Below, piece by piece: positions 1 to 9,498 of a stretch of DNA of 64,000 nt. The notes beneath the pieces were generated by a model, which was not told the origin of the DNA, made no database searches, and saw nothing but the letters and a program-made list of their open reading frames with translations. The translations under genes were made by a program, and so were the position numbers. Location: the NCBI GenBank assembly GCA_963995505.1, contig OZ023190.1, forward strand, positions 13,386,092 to 13,450,091. Reading direction: 5' to 3'. Source of the DNA: Hypericum androsaemum. Its lineage: Eukaryota; Streptophyta; Magnoliopsida; Malpighiales; Hypericaceae. Position 1 is the first letter of the stretch; each line of letters starts with the position of its first letter.

Positions 1-248
1 GAGAATAAACGAACGAATCAAACTTATCACTAATGAATCCACAATTTTAATATATATAAAAAAGTGAGAATCTACAGTTTTGCTCAGTTCAACATACTAC
101 TTCCCCATCGTCATGTTACGTACAACATCAACACCCAAAATAGCCACTTACGCCATTCAAGAATGTCGCTGGGATGAGGACGGGCAAAAACATTAGAAAC
201 CGATTACTACACCAAAGACGACATCGTATGATCAGTTGACAGAGGCAT

Positions 249-401
249 TTAGCAAAGCACAAACGCAGTATCGGATCCTGTTGGCAAAGACAATATGGAG
301 CGGCCAGGTGGGACGATTTGAACAACACTTGCGGAATATGGAGTGGCCCAGAACCCACCTTGCCCGGAAATTAAAAATCCACCTCCTGAGCACGCCATCA
401 T
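249..401 (-). other. possible first exon of a gene leaving the left edge
   Basis: On the minus strand a purine/pyrimidine-rich leader containing AAACCCTAACC, a motif common in plant 5' leaders, precedes tandem ATG codons at 401-396. The reading frame runs for 50 codons (begins MMACSGGGFLISG) to a TAA at 249. It could be an exon whose donor lies before the stop, with the rest of the gene outside the window, or a chance ORF. I do not recognise the peptide. Confidence 0.2.
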
Positions 402-855
402 CGGAGGTTAGGGTTTCGAGGATGGGGTTTAAAACTAGGAGCGGCGGCGGCGGGTGGAGAGGAGAGGAGAGGAGAGGAAGAGAAATGATGTCTTTTTTTG
501 AAAAATTGTGAGATTATACAGGGAAATGGTTGTAATTTGGTGGAACCCTAATGGGTATGCTTGGATAAAAACTCAAAAATATACTTGGCGGATTCTGGCA
601 TTCAGATCTATAAAAAAAGAATTTAACCAAATCTAACGGTCCAGATTTAGTCCATACCATGGGGACGACATTTACTGAATCCAAAGCCTCAATCAGTACC
701 ACCATGATCTGTGTTGAGTGCCAGTTATATTGACGAACATCAACATTTTATGGATACAAAAACAGGACAGTCAACTAGCACTTTGACCAATGCAGTTGAA
801 AGTAGACGAAAGGACACGAAAAAGTGAGAAAAGAGATGAATGTACGTACATTGCC
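402..855. other. intergenic sequence with GA-rich leader and PSB28 3' flank
   Basis: The stretch holds a GGC/GGAGA-rich tract at about 438-485, which would be the leader of the candidate exon to its left, and the 3' flank of PSB28 on its right. I see no other gene, RNA or repeat here. Confidence 0.4.
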
Positions 856-1814
856 TCATTTCTTGACGAAAGATAAGCCGTTTGCATTGGCATATCTCTC
901 CATGAACCGCATGAATCTGTCCCATTCTCGGGGGTTCCTCATCACATACTTGGCCTCGATCCGGGCCGGCTTCCCGTTGACGAACTTGGCACTGACATCG
1001 ACCGAATTAAGAACGCCTTCCTCGTCAATCATGTAGAAGCCAGTGATGTCGCCGAGTTCGGCAGACGAGTCGAAGACAGAGGGCTCGTCGAACGAGAATA
1101 TGGCCATCCCGTTCGTGCCGTCCCTGGACTTGGTGAGCTTCACGTCCGGTACGGTCAGCTCATCGGTTCCTTGGATGAACTGAATCGAGGGTTTCGCCAT
1201 CATGACGACTCGAGACGTTTGCAGCCGGCGTTTCTGGAGGGATGACGACCTTGAAGGCCTCGGCAAGTGCAGAGGTTTGCCATACAATGAAGACTGAGGA
1301 CTCCGATATTGGGCTGGCCGAGGTACTGAACCTGTGAAACGACACCAGAATTTTTGTATAGAGACAGTACTCCACAAGACATAGACTTCTTTAATTACAG
1401 GGCACAATCCTTTGGCACTTGTGATATCTCTCCTACGATTCAAACTCGAGACATTCGGATTTCAAGGCTTCAATGCTAACTACTACTTCCTAGGCCAATG
1501 CCTAGTAGCATTCACAATCACTAAATTCGACACAATCTCAAAGACCTTTCAACTCCAATAGAATCTGCAAACCCAGCAAATTGGGGTTGAGTGATGTTGG
1601 TTCAAGCCACACGAACGTAAAAGAAACCATTAGAAAGCCGTCTCTTAAATAGGAGTCCGAACAACAGATACCACCAATGCAATGAAAATAAGAGAAAATT
1701 ACAACAAAATGGCAAGTGGGTTTTGAGGAAGGTAAGTTTACCTGGGAAAGAGGGGGGCTTTGCAAGGGAATGGGAGACCGGAGAGCCCAACGCAAGAGAC
1801 TGGAGAGCCGCCAT
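856..1814 (-). CDS. PSB28: photosystem II reaction centre Psb28 protein, chloroplast
   Basis: Psb28 is a small thylakoid-associated factor that binds photosystem II assembly intermediates (CP47 module). The model has two exons on the minus strand: 1814-1742 and 1331-856, joined at CAG/GTAAAC and a CAG acceptor, giving 182 codons plus TGA. Exon 1 and early exon 2 encode a Ser/Arg/Pro-rich transit peptide (begins [12 protein letters not shown]). The conserved mature domain starts at [13 protein letters not shown] and includes [14 protein letters not shown], the [19 protein letters not shown] segment and the C-terminal [18 protein letters not shown] block typical of the plant family. Length fits plant precursors (about 180 aa). 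An in-frame ATG four codons upstream (1826) is an alternative start. I chose 1814 because MAALQS looks like a plastid transit start. The gene is divergent from NYC1. Confidence 0.93.
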
Positions 1815-2386
1815 TGAAAGGTACAATCTTCCAGTACCGTTCTCCGTTATATGAGCTTCTGCTTAATACAAATGAGAAACTAAGGAGAGGGGTGTGGTGT
1901 TAGGAGAAGTGAGCCTGGTGTGTAACGCGTTGAGCCATAAACAGGGGACGCGGATATGGGTGGCGGAGGTGAGTTGCGTTGATGTGGATAACTTTACCCC
2001 AACCCCTGTCTTGTCTCTCTTTTTTCTTCATCTTTATTTCGGTATTCACAATCGAAATTTATCAAATTTATTCTCAAAGTAACTTTTTCAATAATATTTT
2101 TTTCTTCACTATTATTAGCAATATAGTATTCTCAAAGCTCACTCATCGGATCAAATATTATACCGACTTTGACTTTACCAACGTCCAAGAAAGGGGGTCG
2201 TGCTATCATAATAATAGGCACATGATCAACTCAGTCACTCTGCTACCATATTAGAATCTTCATATCCAACCCAAAATTTTAAGACAATTGATTAGTAAAT
2301 TTTCTACATTTATAAAGAAACGCATCACTCTTACACTAATCAATGTGGTATTATCAACGGAGGCAAGTCTCCAACTCCAATTGGTC

Positions 2387-2419
2387 CTCTTTTCTTTTCT
2401 TTTCTTTTCTTTCTTTTCT
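2387..2419. repeat. (TTTTC)n simple repeat
   Basis: Imperfect pentanucleotide microsatellite of repeated CTTTT units in the PSB28-NYC1 intergenic region. Confidence 0.75.
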
Positions 2420-2837
2420 AAAAACTAAAACTGGTTTTCTTTTGAAGGAGGAAAAAAACTAAAATTAGTCAATCCTCCATAAATTGCACTTGCATGCAGT
2501 TTTTATCTCTAGATGGCCCAAACTAAATTTATACGGTCTTAAATATTTGAAGGATATCTGAGTTCAATGCTAAGCAAATATTTTGAACAGAATATCACAA
2601 GAACTACTACACTACTCGGTGAAGCGCCAGGTGAAACTTATAAAAGATGCAACGATAGATATTCCCCCAAGAGTGAAGAAAGATGGGATAAAACGCAAAA
2701 TTTTCATGTCACTCTCCAACTAGTATAAAATTATAAATTCCAGACTAGATTGTTCCATCCCTTGTTCTTTTCCGATGAGGAAAAAAATGCGTGCAATACT
2801 CAATCTTCCAAACGGGAAAGGGAAGGCCCCACATGGC

Positions 2838-2845
2838 CACGTGTC
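2838..2845 (+). promoter_or_regulatory. G-box/ABRE upstream of NYC1
   Basis: CACGTG at 2838-2843 overlaps the abscisic-acid response core ACGTGTC at 2839-2845, about 190 bp upstream of the NYC1 start codon. In Arabidopsis, NYC1 is activated during senescence by ABF/EEL bZIPs and PIF factors that bind G-box/ABRE sites. The motif is seen; its use here is inferred. Confidence 0.5.
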
Positions 2846-3027
2846 GCGGAAGAACACGAGCGATGAGGTTGCTTTAACGTGTGGCCATCACAGTTCTCTC
2901 TCTCCCCACCACCTCGCCTATAACTTGCCGAATCCTCTCCCCTTCCCTGGATATTTATTCCCATTTCAGCTCCCAACTTTACTGGAAACAACGTTAAAGG
3001 TCGAGTCTTTAGCTTCGGCTTGTTGCC

Positions 3028-5944
3028 ATGGCGGTTGCAATAGCTAGGCTCCACGTGTACCCGCAAAGGGTAGACCTGTTTGGTCCTAACGAGGGATCCA
3101 GAACTGGGTTGGTTCGGCCTGGTCTGGGGAGGGTTGGTGGTAAAGGGGAGAAGAAGTTTTGTGGGTTGAGGGTGCAAAAGGTCAAGGCTTTTAGGAGCGA
3201 GGAGGAGGGAGGTGAAGTGGCGGAGAAGGAGGGTCAGCTCTTGAAAGTTAGTTCTTTTGGGTTTGGTTGGTTGGGGTTCAAGTCACCGGAGGAGTATAGT
3301 AAATCTGTGGCTAAGTTGGAGAAGAAACTCTCTTCGGTGAGTTGTTGAGATTTTGGTTGCCAATTTTTGGTGTTCAATTATGTTCATCTCGTGGAGAGAT
3401 GTTGAGATTACCGAACCGGTAATTAGAGTGTGGTAGGTTTGTTTATTATTGTGGAATTTGAACTATTCTTTTTTTGGTTTTTTGGTTTGGATACGAAGAT
3501 TCTAATAATAGCCTATTATGCCATTACAGCGTTGTGCAAACTTCGGTTCCATGTTATTTGTTTGAGAAGCTTTTTGTGCTTTGTTTGGCCTTAGGAACCA
3601 TTTTGGTTAGATTTAGTAATAATAAAAAATGTTTCTTTTTTTTCCTCCTTTTAAGGGTCTTGGCTTGCTTCATATTGGCGTTTAGTTATTGTGTTGAGCT
3701 TTACTTAGCTGCCTTTCTTCTGTGCTAGATTGCGCTCCAAGTAGGAAGGTACATTGTGACAATGATGAGTACGGGAGTGGTTCTCGCCGTTGGCTTTCAG
3801 TTGTCAGGTGAGTCGAAAACTTTTGCGGATGCACGTGCAATAACGACGATCTGGGAAACAATTCACTCGTGATATTCAGTTCTGTGACTGATCTTTCTGA
3901 AGGAGGAGATAGTCAGATGGAGACGCTGATTTGGTATAGCTGGCTCGGAGGAGTTATAATTGGTACGATGATCGGTGTAAACTGGGCTCTAGATGACCAT
4001 TGTAGAGCTGGCCCTCGCAATGTTGTCATCACCGGAAGGTAGTCTCCCTGTCTGGACTCAATTGGCTAATTTTTTTTGCAGTTACGACGAGTTTCGCCTA
4101 ATCTCTCTCTACTTTGCTGCATCTTTGTTCTGACTTGTACAGCACAAGAGGATTGGGAAAAGCACTTGCCAGAGAATTTCTTCTTTCTGGCGATAGAGTG
4201 GTTGTTGCTTCCCGCAGGTTGTGTTCTGACTTTGAATGCAATAATCTGTTAATAAATGAGCTCACAAAAATTTCTTGTTATGCTTCCACGATGGCAGCAA
4301 AGACTCTGTCAATGCAACTGTCAAAGAACTTGAAGAAAGTCTAAAGGAAGGATTGGCATCTGCAAGCGGTTCATCTAGAAGGAGTCTAGAAAATGCGAGA
4401 GTGGTTGGCATTGCTTGTGATGTTTGTGAACCCTTGGATGCAAAGAAGTTAGCAGATTTTGCTGTCAATGAATTTGGTTCTGTTGACATATGGGTTAGTT
4501 GTTCTCCAATTACCTGTAACCATCTGTCGTTACAATAATAAATAGTAGCCTGTAAAAACTGATGCTTGCTTCTGCCTCTTCACCCTGGTGCAGATAAATA
4601 ATGCCGGAATGAACAAAGGATTTCGACACTTGCTGCAGTTCACCGATGAAGACATAAAACAGGTAGGTGAACCAGTGTATAACTTTTACTGGTCCGTATA
4701 TGTAGGAACTGGTATGATTCTCGTGGATGATCTGCTTTCATGGTCTTAGAATTGTTTCTGTCGGAAACTGGACTTTGGCCAAGCAATAGAACTGAATAGT
4801 TCCTCCCGTCGTTGTGATAGATTGTGTCGACGAACTTGGTTGGTTCTATTATCTGCACCCGAGAAGCTATGCAGGTGATGGTCAGCCAGCCAAAAGGAGG
4901 GCATATTTTTAACATGGATGGTGCAGGTTCAGGGGGATCGAGCACACCGCTTACAGCCGTGTAAGTTTCATTGCTTCCTATCGTACTGTAGCTTATCTTT
5001 TCATGGCTAAAAGCAAACATTATCATCCGAGTCTCCAGACGAAAGCTTTTCTCGTAATCTCTGGTAATCATAGTAGTCCTGAGCATTTTATGAAGTTGTA
5101 TATTGGTCCTCTTTAAAATTGCAGGTATGGTTCCACAAAGTGTGGCCTCAGGCAACTTCAGGCTTCTCTTCTGAAGGAGTGTAAAAAATCAAAAGTTGGA
5201 GTGCATACAGCATCACCAGGGATGGTACTTACGGATTTGCTGCTAAGGTACTTCATTGGGATGGTTCCCGAAAATCTTCTTTGAGCATTCTTACTTTCTA
5301 GCCAGACAATTCATTAAGGTGGCAATCCTATAAATGGATTGTTCATACTGACCGACCATGTTGCATGAGCTATCTTCGTAGAGATGGTCGGAAGCACTTT
5401 GAATACATCATGAGGCAACCTTCTGATAGTTTTCCTTCGTTGATGCAGTGGGTCGACCCTGCAAAACAAGCAGATGTTCAATATCATCTGTGAACTTCCG
5501 GAAACTGTAGCCAGGACTTTAGTTCCACGAATGAGGGTTGTGAAGGGTACTGGGAGAGCTATCAATTATCTGACTCCTCCTAGGATCTTGCTTGCCTTGG
5601 TCACAGCATGGCTACGACGTGGTCGCTGGTTTGATGACCAGGTAAATCTTGGTGTTCCTGACGTTTATTCCCACATATGTTCTGTAGGAGTTAAAAGTCT
5701 TAGTCTGTGCTCAAATACTGCTTCTAACCAAGATCTCAAACATCTGCATACCTTTCAGGGACGGGCATTATACGCAGCCGAGGCAGACCGTCTACGAAAC
5801 TGGGCTGAAGACCGCGCTCGTTTATCCTTCACGGATGCAATGGAGACCTACACAGAGAACACTTGGGTTTCTGTGTTCTCCCTATCCGTAGTCTGTGCTT
5901 TCATTATGCTTTCTAGCACTGGCAGTTCATTTCATGGTACATAG
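3028..5944 (+). CDS. NYC1: chlorophyll(ide) b reductase NYC1, chloroplast
   Basis: NYC1 is the thylakoid-membrane short-chain dehydrogenase that reduces chlorophyll b to 7-hydroxymethyl chlorophyll a, the first step in breaking down chlorophyll b and LHCII. Ten exons with GT-AG borders: 3028-3336, 3729-3807, 3903-4038, 4143-4217, 4298-4493, 4594-4662, 4821-4960, 5125-5247, 5449-5641, 5759-5944. They join in frame to 501 aa (Arabidopsis NYC1 is about 496). Visible are an N-terminal transit peptide, two hydrophobic stretches at about 104-128 and 138-158, the NAD(P)-binding motif TGSTRGLG at 173-180, NNAG at 267-270, and the catalytic YGSTK with Tyr336 and Lys340. A third hydrophobic segment near the C-terminus (VSVFSLSVVCAFIML) fits a membrane anchor. 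The extra membrane segments and length favour NYC1 over its partner NOL. The gene looks intact. Confidence 0.95.
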
Positions 5945-6231
5945 ATCCTCGCCATTCGCAACCAGCAACCGAACACAATCAGAGACCCGACGTGGTGCTT
6001 GGGGTCAAATCAAGGCCCCCGACATCCCCACCCGCGAGTTCGATACTGCAGCTTAGTTTAGCAGATACCAACTGCTCAGCTGTTTTAGATTCTGGGCTCT
6101 CAAGTGATTGATTGGCCGGCCATTCATGTAGATGTAGTAGTTCAGAGGCTGCTTATGGTTCTATTATACTGAAGCAGGCTTAATATTCTCCGAAGTGTAT
6201 CTCATTGTAATGGATTTATTCAATGTGTAGA

Positions 6232-6237
6232 AATAAA
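6232..6237 (+). terminator. AATAAA polyadenylation signal of NYC1
   Basis: A canonical AATAAA lies 288 bp downstream of the NYC1 stop codon, followed by AT-rich sequence. It is the best candidate for the 3' end signal, implying a 3' UTR of about 0.3 kb. Confidence 0.5.
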
Positions 6238-6849
6238 AGATGTACATTCTTTAAGGTTTAACAAGAGATCTTGAGGTTAATGATCTTGAAGGAACGCTTT
6301 AACTAGAGATGACCTTATAAGGTTGAGGATATTGAACTCGAGTCGAGTGTTAAAATTTGATATGGTGTTTGTTTTGTCATCTTTGTGATACAAGACATAA
6401 TATGTGTCTTTCGAATTTATCATATTTGTGATTTTCTGCTGTTTATATTTAGATTAGTTAATTCAATAAGTATCTCCGTAGTTTCCAATGGCCAGCTAGA
6501 GGTTACAGGAGAGGAACTATGATGGAAATAGTGTAAACATAATACTACTGTTATATTATTGTCTTTTATAATACTTCTATGCTCGAACATGAATTAATCT
6601 AAGTGAGTATCTAAATTCCAACTTTTTTTATTAAAAAAAGGTCAGGCAGTGGCATAAGACCCGTAAGAATTGAATGTCCTTGGAATACAAATGGACAGGC
6701 CTACAAGGCATGGTGCATGAGGCCCTTAAATCGTCAAGACCGGCCCAATAAGAGAGCTCATACTTCAAAATTTCCCGTTCTCCCTCTCCTCTCCTCTCTC
6801 TCTCTCTCCACGTTGTGTTTAGTTTTTTTTTTTTTAGAATTGTGTTTAG
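6238..6849. other. intergenic sequence downstream of NYC1
   Basis: AT-rich non-coding DNA with a short CT run at about 6781-6808 and a poly-T at 6822-6834 next to the Mutator-like element. No gene seen. Confidence 0.4.
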
Positions 6850-6858
6850 TTTAATTTT

Positions 6859-8087
6859 GGGAAAAGTCCACTTAAGTACCCTGTGGTATCCCCGATTCTC
6901 ACTTGAGTACCCTGTGGTTTAAAAACGATAGAACCGGTCCAACTTATTCCAATTTTTATCACTTACGTCGACCCAGCCCGGTTCACCCATTTTTTTTAAA
7001 ACGGCGTCGTCTTGTCGCTTACGTGGACTGCCACGTGGTAGGGACTCGAATTAGCCGCTGCTGACATGGCAATAGGTAAATTACATATTAGTACCAGAAA
7101 TAAAAACTTGCCAAAAAAAAATAATTGCGTTCCTGGGATTTGAACACACGTTTGTCAAGTGAGAAGGCGACATCTTCACCAACTAGGCTACAATAGAGAT
7201 GTTGATTAAACACGGCATAAAATTTATATTATTATGTCATTAGGCATGCTTGGATATTCATCTCCTTCCCTACCGTCAAGTGCGCAGCTAACTCAAGGTC
7301 AAAGCTAAATTTCCAGAAAAAGCTTCAATCTTTAATCACTTGTTACCCTAAAATCCCAGCTTTTTCTAACAATTGCTCCGATGAGCGGGCACCGCAGCCT
7401 GACCCGTATCATTCTCACAACCAGGTCAATCCGTATGAGTTCATCTGGTCGTCGGGTTCGCTGGCGGTGGACCCGTTGGAGAAGAAGGGTCGCGAGGAGA
7501 GACAGAGAACGGGTTCCCGTTGGAGAAGAAGGACTTGTTGGACCCGCTGCTGGGAGTTGAGGCTCGGAATCTCCATCCCTTGCGATGTCTCTTAGGAGTG
7601 GAGGGATGGAGGAGGTTAGGGCTGATTGGGTGTGGGAATCGCAGGAGGGGAGAGAGAGAGAGAGAGAGAGGAAGAGGAGGAGAGAGAGAGAGAGAGAGAG
7701 AGAGAGGAAGAGGAGGAGAGAGAGAGAGAGAGAGAGAGAGAGGAGGGGAGAGAGAGGAGAGGATGAAGACGAACGAAGCTAGGAGGAAGATGGAGCCATT
7801 TAATTTTAAGTTTATTAGGGTTTTTATTGAAAAATGATACCCAAATTAGGTATTACTATGGTAATTTTCCCATTGCCACGTCAGCAACAACTTAATTCAG
7901 ATCAAAGACACATGGCAGTCCACGTAAGCGACAAGACGACGCCGTTTTGAAAAAAATGGGTGAACCGGGCTGGGTCGACGTAAGTGATAAAAATTGGAAT
8001 AAGTTGGACCGGTTCTATCATTTTTAAACCACAGGGTACTCAAGTGAGAATCGGGGATACCACAGGGTACTTATGTGGACTTTTCCC
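6859..8087. mobile_element. non-autonomous Mutator-like element with long TIRs
   Basis: About 230-bp terminal inverted repeats (6859 to about 7085 and about 7865-8087) start with GGGAAAAGTCCACTTA and are highly similar. They are flanked by a perfect 9-bp duplication, TTTAATTTT, at 6850-6858 and 8088-8096. Long TIRs plus a 9-bp duplication are the Mutator superfamily signature. The 0.75 kb interior holds no transposase. It contains a GC-richer ORF-like stretch at about 7380-7560 and a GA microsatellite. The TIRs carry two copies of GTACCCTGTGG in direct orientation, which could be subterminal binding sites. Confidence 0.85.
7647..7745. repeat. (GA)n microsatellite blocks
   Basis: Three runs of GA repeats separated by GGAAGAGGAGGAGA inside the Mutator-like element. 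The Arg-Glu-Arg-Glu peptides in all three frames are artefacts of this simple repeat. Confidence 0.85.
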
Positions 8088-8096
8088 TTTAATTTT

Positions 8097-9053
8097 TTTA
8101 AGAATTGTGTTACCGGTACAATTAACTTATGGTACAGCGACTTGTGGGAAGAGACATTTGACCGTTTTCTGGCTTAAACCATATCCCTTCCCTTTAAGTA
8201 TTTGCGCTGCTTTCTATAACGGGGGGAGCCAATTGGCAATTCAATGGAAAAAGATTGGACAGCGTAAAGTAACTGAAAAAATTTCCAGGCCATTGATATG
8301 GGCGGGTAGTTAAAACTGGGGTATGAGATTCAGCCCGGAATGACTTTGAACCGTGTAGATCAAAGAATGGACGGATGATAAAATGGTAAAATACTCAAAA
8401 TACAGGGTAAATTTGGGAAAGAGATTTAAAACTAATGGCGTGTAAGAGAGGGGGGCCACACATTAGAGGGATTTTTTTATAGCATGCACTTTAATTTTTA
8501 ATTAATTATTTAATTTAAATATTAATCGTGCATATCATTTTGACATAATAGGGGCAACAGATTCAAACACATATTTTGCCGACTAGGAGGGCATATCAGG
8601 TGAGGGAAAAAAAGGAGAGGAGGAGAAAGGAGAAGAAGGGGAAAAAGTAGGAGAAAGCATAAAGGAAAAAGGAAGATGAAATTAAAAGAAGAGAAGAAGA
8701 AGGAAAAAAATGATGAGAATAAATCGTAGAAAGAAGACGGAAGGAAAAAATAAAATGGAGGAAACTTACCTCGGAAGTTGGAGAGAATGGAGTGAGAAAG
8801 AGAAAGGTGGAGTGAGAGAAAAGAGAGAAGTAAATGAGGGTGGAGAAAGAAAGAAAAATAAAAGAGCCATCCCTATTAGGACCTAATATTATCTGTCGTG
8901 TTCTAACAATGTCGTGTTCTTGGTATTTACACGACATTTACCAAGTTCTAACAATGTCGTGTTCTTGGTATTTACACAAGAAGCATCTTGTTACTAGTAT
9001 TGTGTGTCGGAGGGTTGGTGTACTTGATTAGGATCTACGGTAGTCGAGGCAAG
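8097..9053. other. intergenic, with a long purine-rich tract
   Basis: Non-coding. From about 8598 to 8860 the plus strand is almost entirely A and G (GGAGAGGAGGAGAAAGGAGAAG and similar), a strong polypurine asymmetry. A 33-bp direct repeat follows. No gene seen. Confidence 0.45.
8900..8977. repeat. 33-bp direct repeat with 45-bp period
   Basis: GTTCTAACAATGTCGTGTTC and the 13 bases that follow occur at 8900-8932 and again at 8945-8977, identical in both copies. Confidence 0.8.
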
Positions 9054-9498
9054 TGTTGGACACTTTCTCCGCAAGACGAGATTGCCCTGTATATTTCAGT
9101 GCGGTACGGGCTACGGCAATCGTCTCTAAGATACACCGACTGTTAGGGCGTTTCCAAGAACGTGTGACAGACTTGTAAGTGAAGAACGGGGGAGAGGAGA
9201 AGACAACAATGCCTACGGATGCACTTGCTGCTGGGATGAGAAAAATGGCAAGGGGGCAGGCTCCTTTAGACGATGCACACGTGCGCGTGCTCGGATGGTG
9301 TCGCGGTCCGAGTTGGTTTTCCCTCCAGGTGGTCGACTTATTTTCTAGTCAACAAGGAATTTCTCCTTATAAACTAGGAAATGTTGGTACCACTTTCCAA
9401 TGTGGGATGTCACTTTTCAATGTGGGATGGCACTTTTCATTTTTCCTTTTGGGTTTTTGGACTTTGAGCCTTCTTTGGACTCATTCACAAATCCAACA
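9054..9498 (+). mobile_element. probable solo LTR
   Basis: A 445-bp block starts TGTTGGAC and ends ATCCAACA, giving the TG...CA ends and the short inverted repeat TGTTGGA/TCCAACA typical of LTRs (the intact copia LTRs at 25689 and 31982 have the same ends). It contains a TATA-like CTTATAAAC near 9365 and two copies of CAATGTGGGAT. The flanking 5-mers GCAAG and ACTAG do not match, so the target-site duplication is missing or decayed. No second copy or internal domain is adjacent. Confidence 0.4.

Larger units (their letters stand above)
1815..3027. other. divergent PSB28-NYC1 intergenic region
   Basis: This 1.2 kb lies between two divergently transcribed chloroplast-protein genes, so it should hold both promoters. 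Visible items are an I-box-like GGATAAC near 1986, AT-rich sequence from 2040 to 2300, a (TTTTC)n simple repeat at 2387-2419, and an ABRE/G-box near 2838. I see no ORF worth calling. Confidence 0.5.

Noticed and set aside
7520..7837. Arg/Glu-repeat proteins of 105 and 65 codons
   Set aside because: Produced by the GA microsatellite inside the Mutator-like element.
6836..8111. 11-bp direct repeat AGAATTGTGTT outside the Mutator-like element as target duplication
   Set aside because: It is real (6836-6846, 8101-8111), but the 9-bp TTTAATTTT directly touching the GGG...CCC ends is the proper duplication; the outer repeat does not abut the TIRs.
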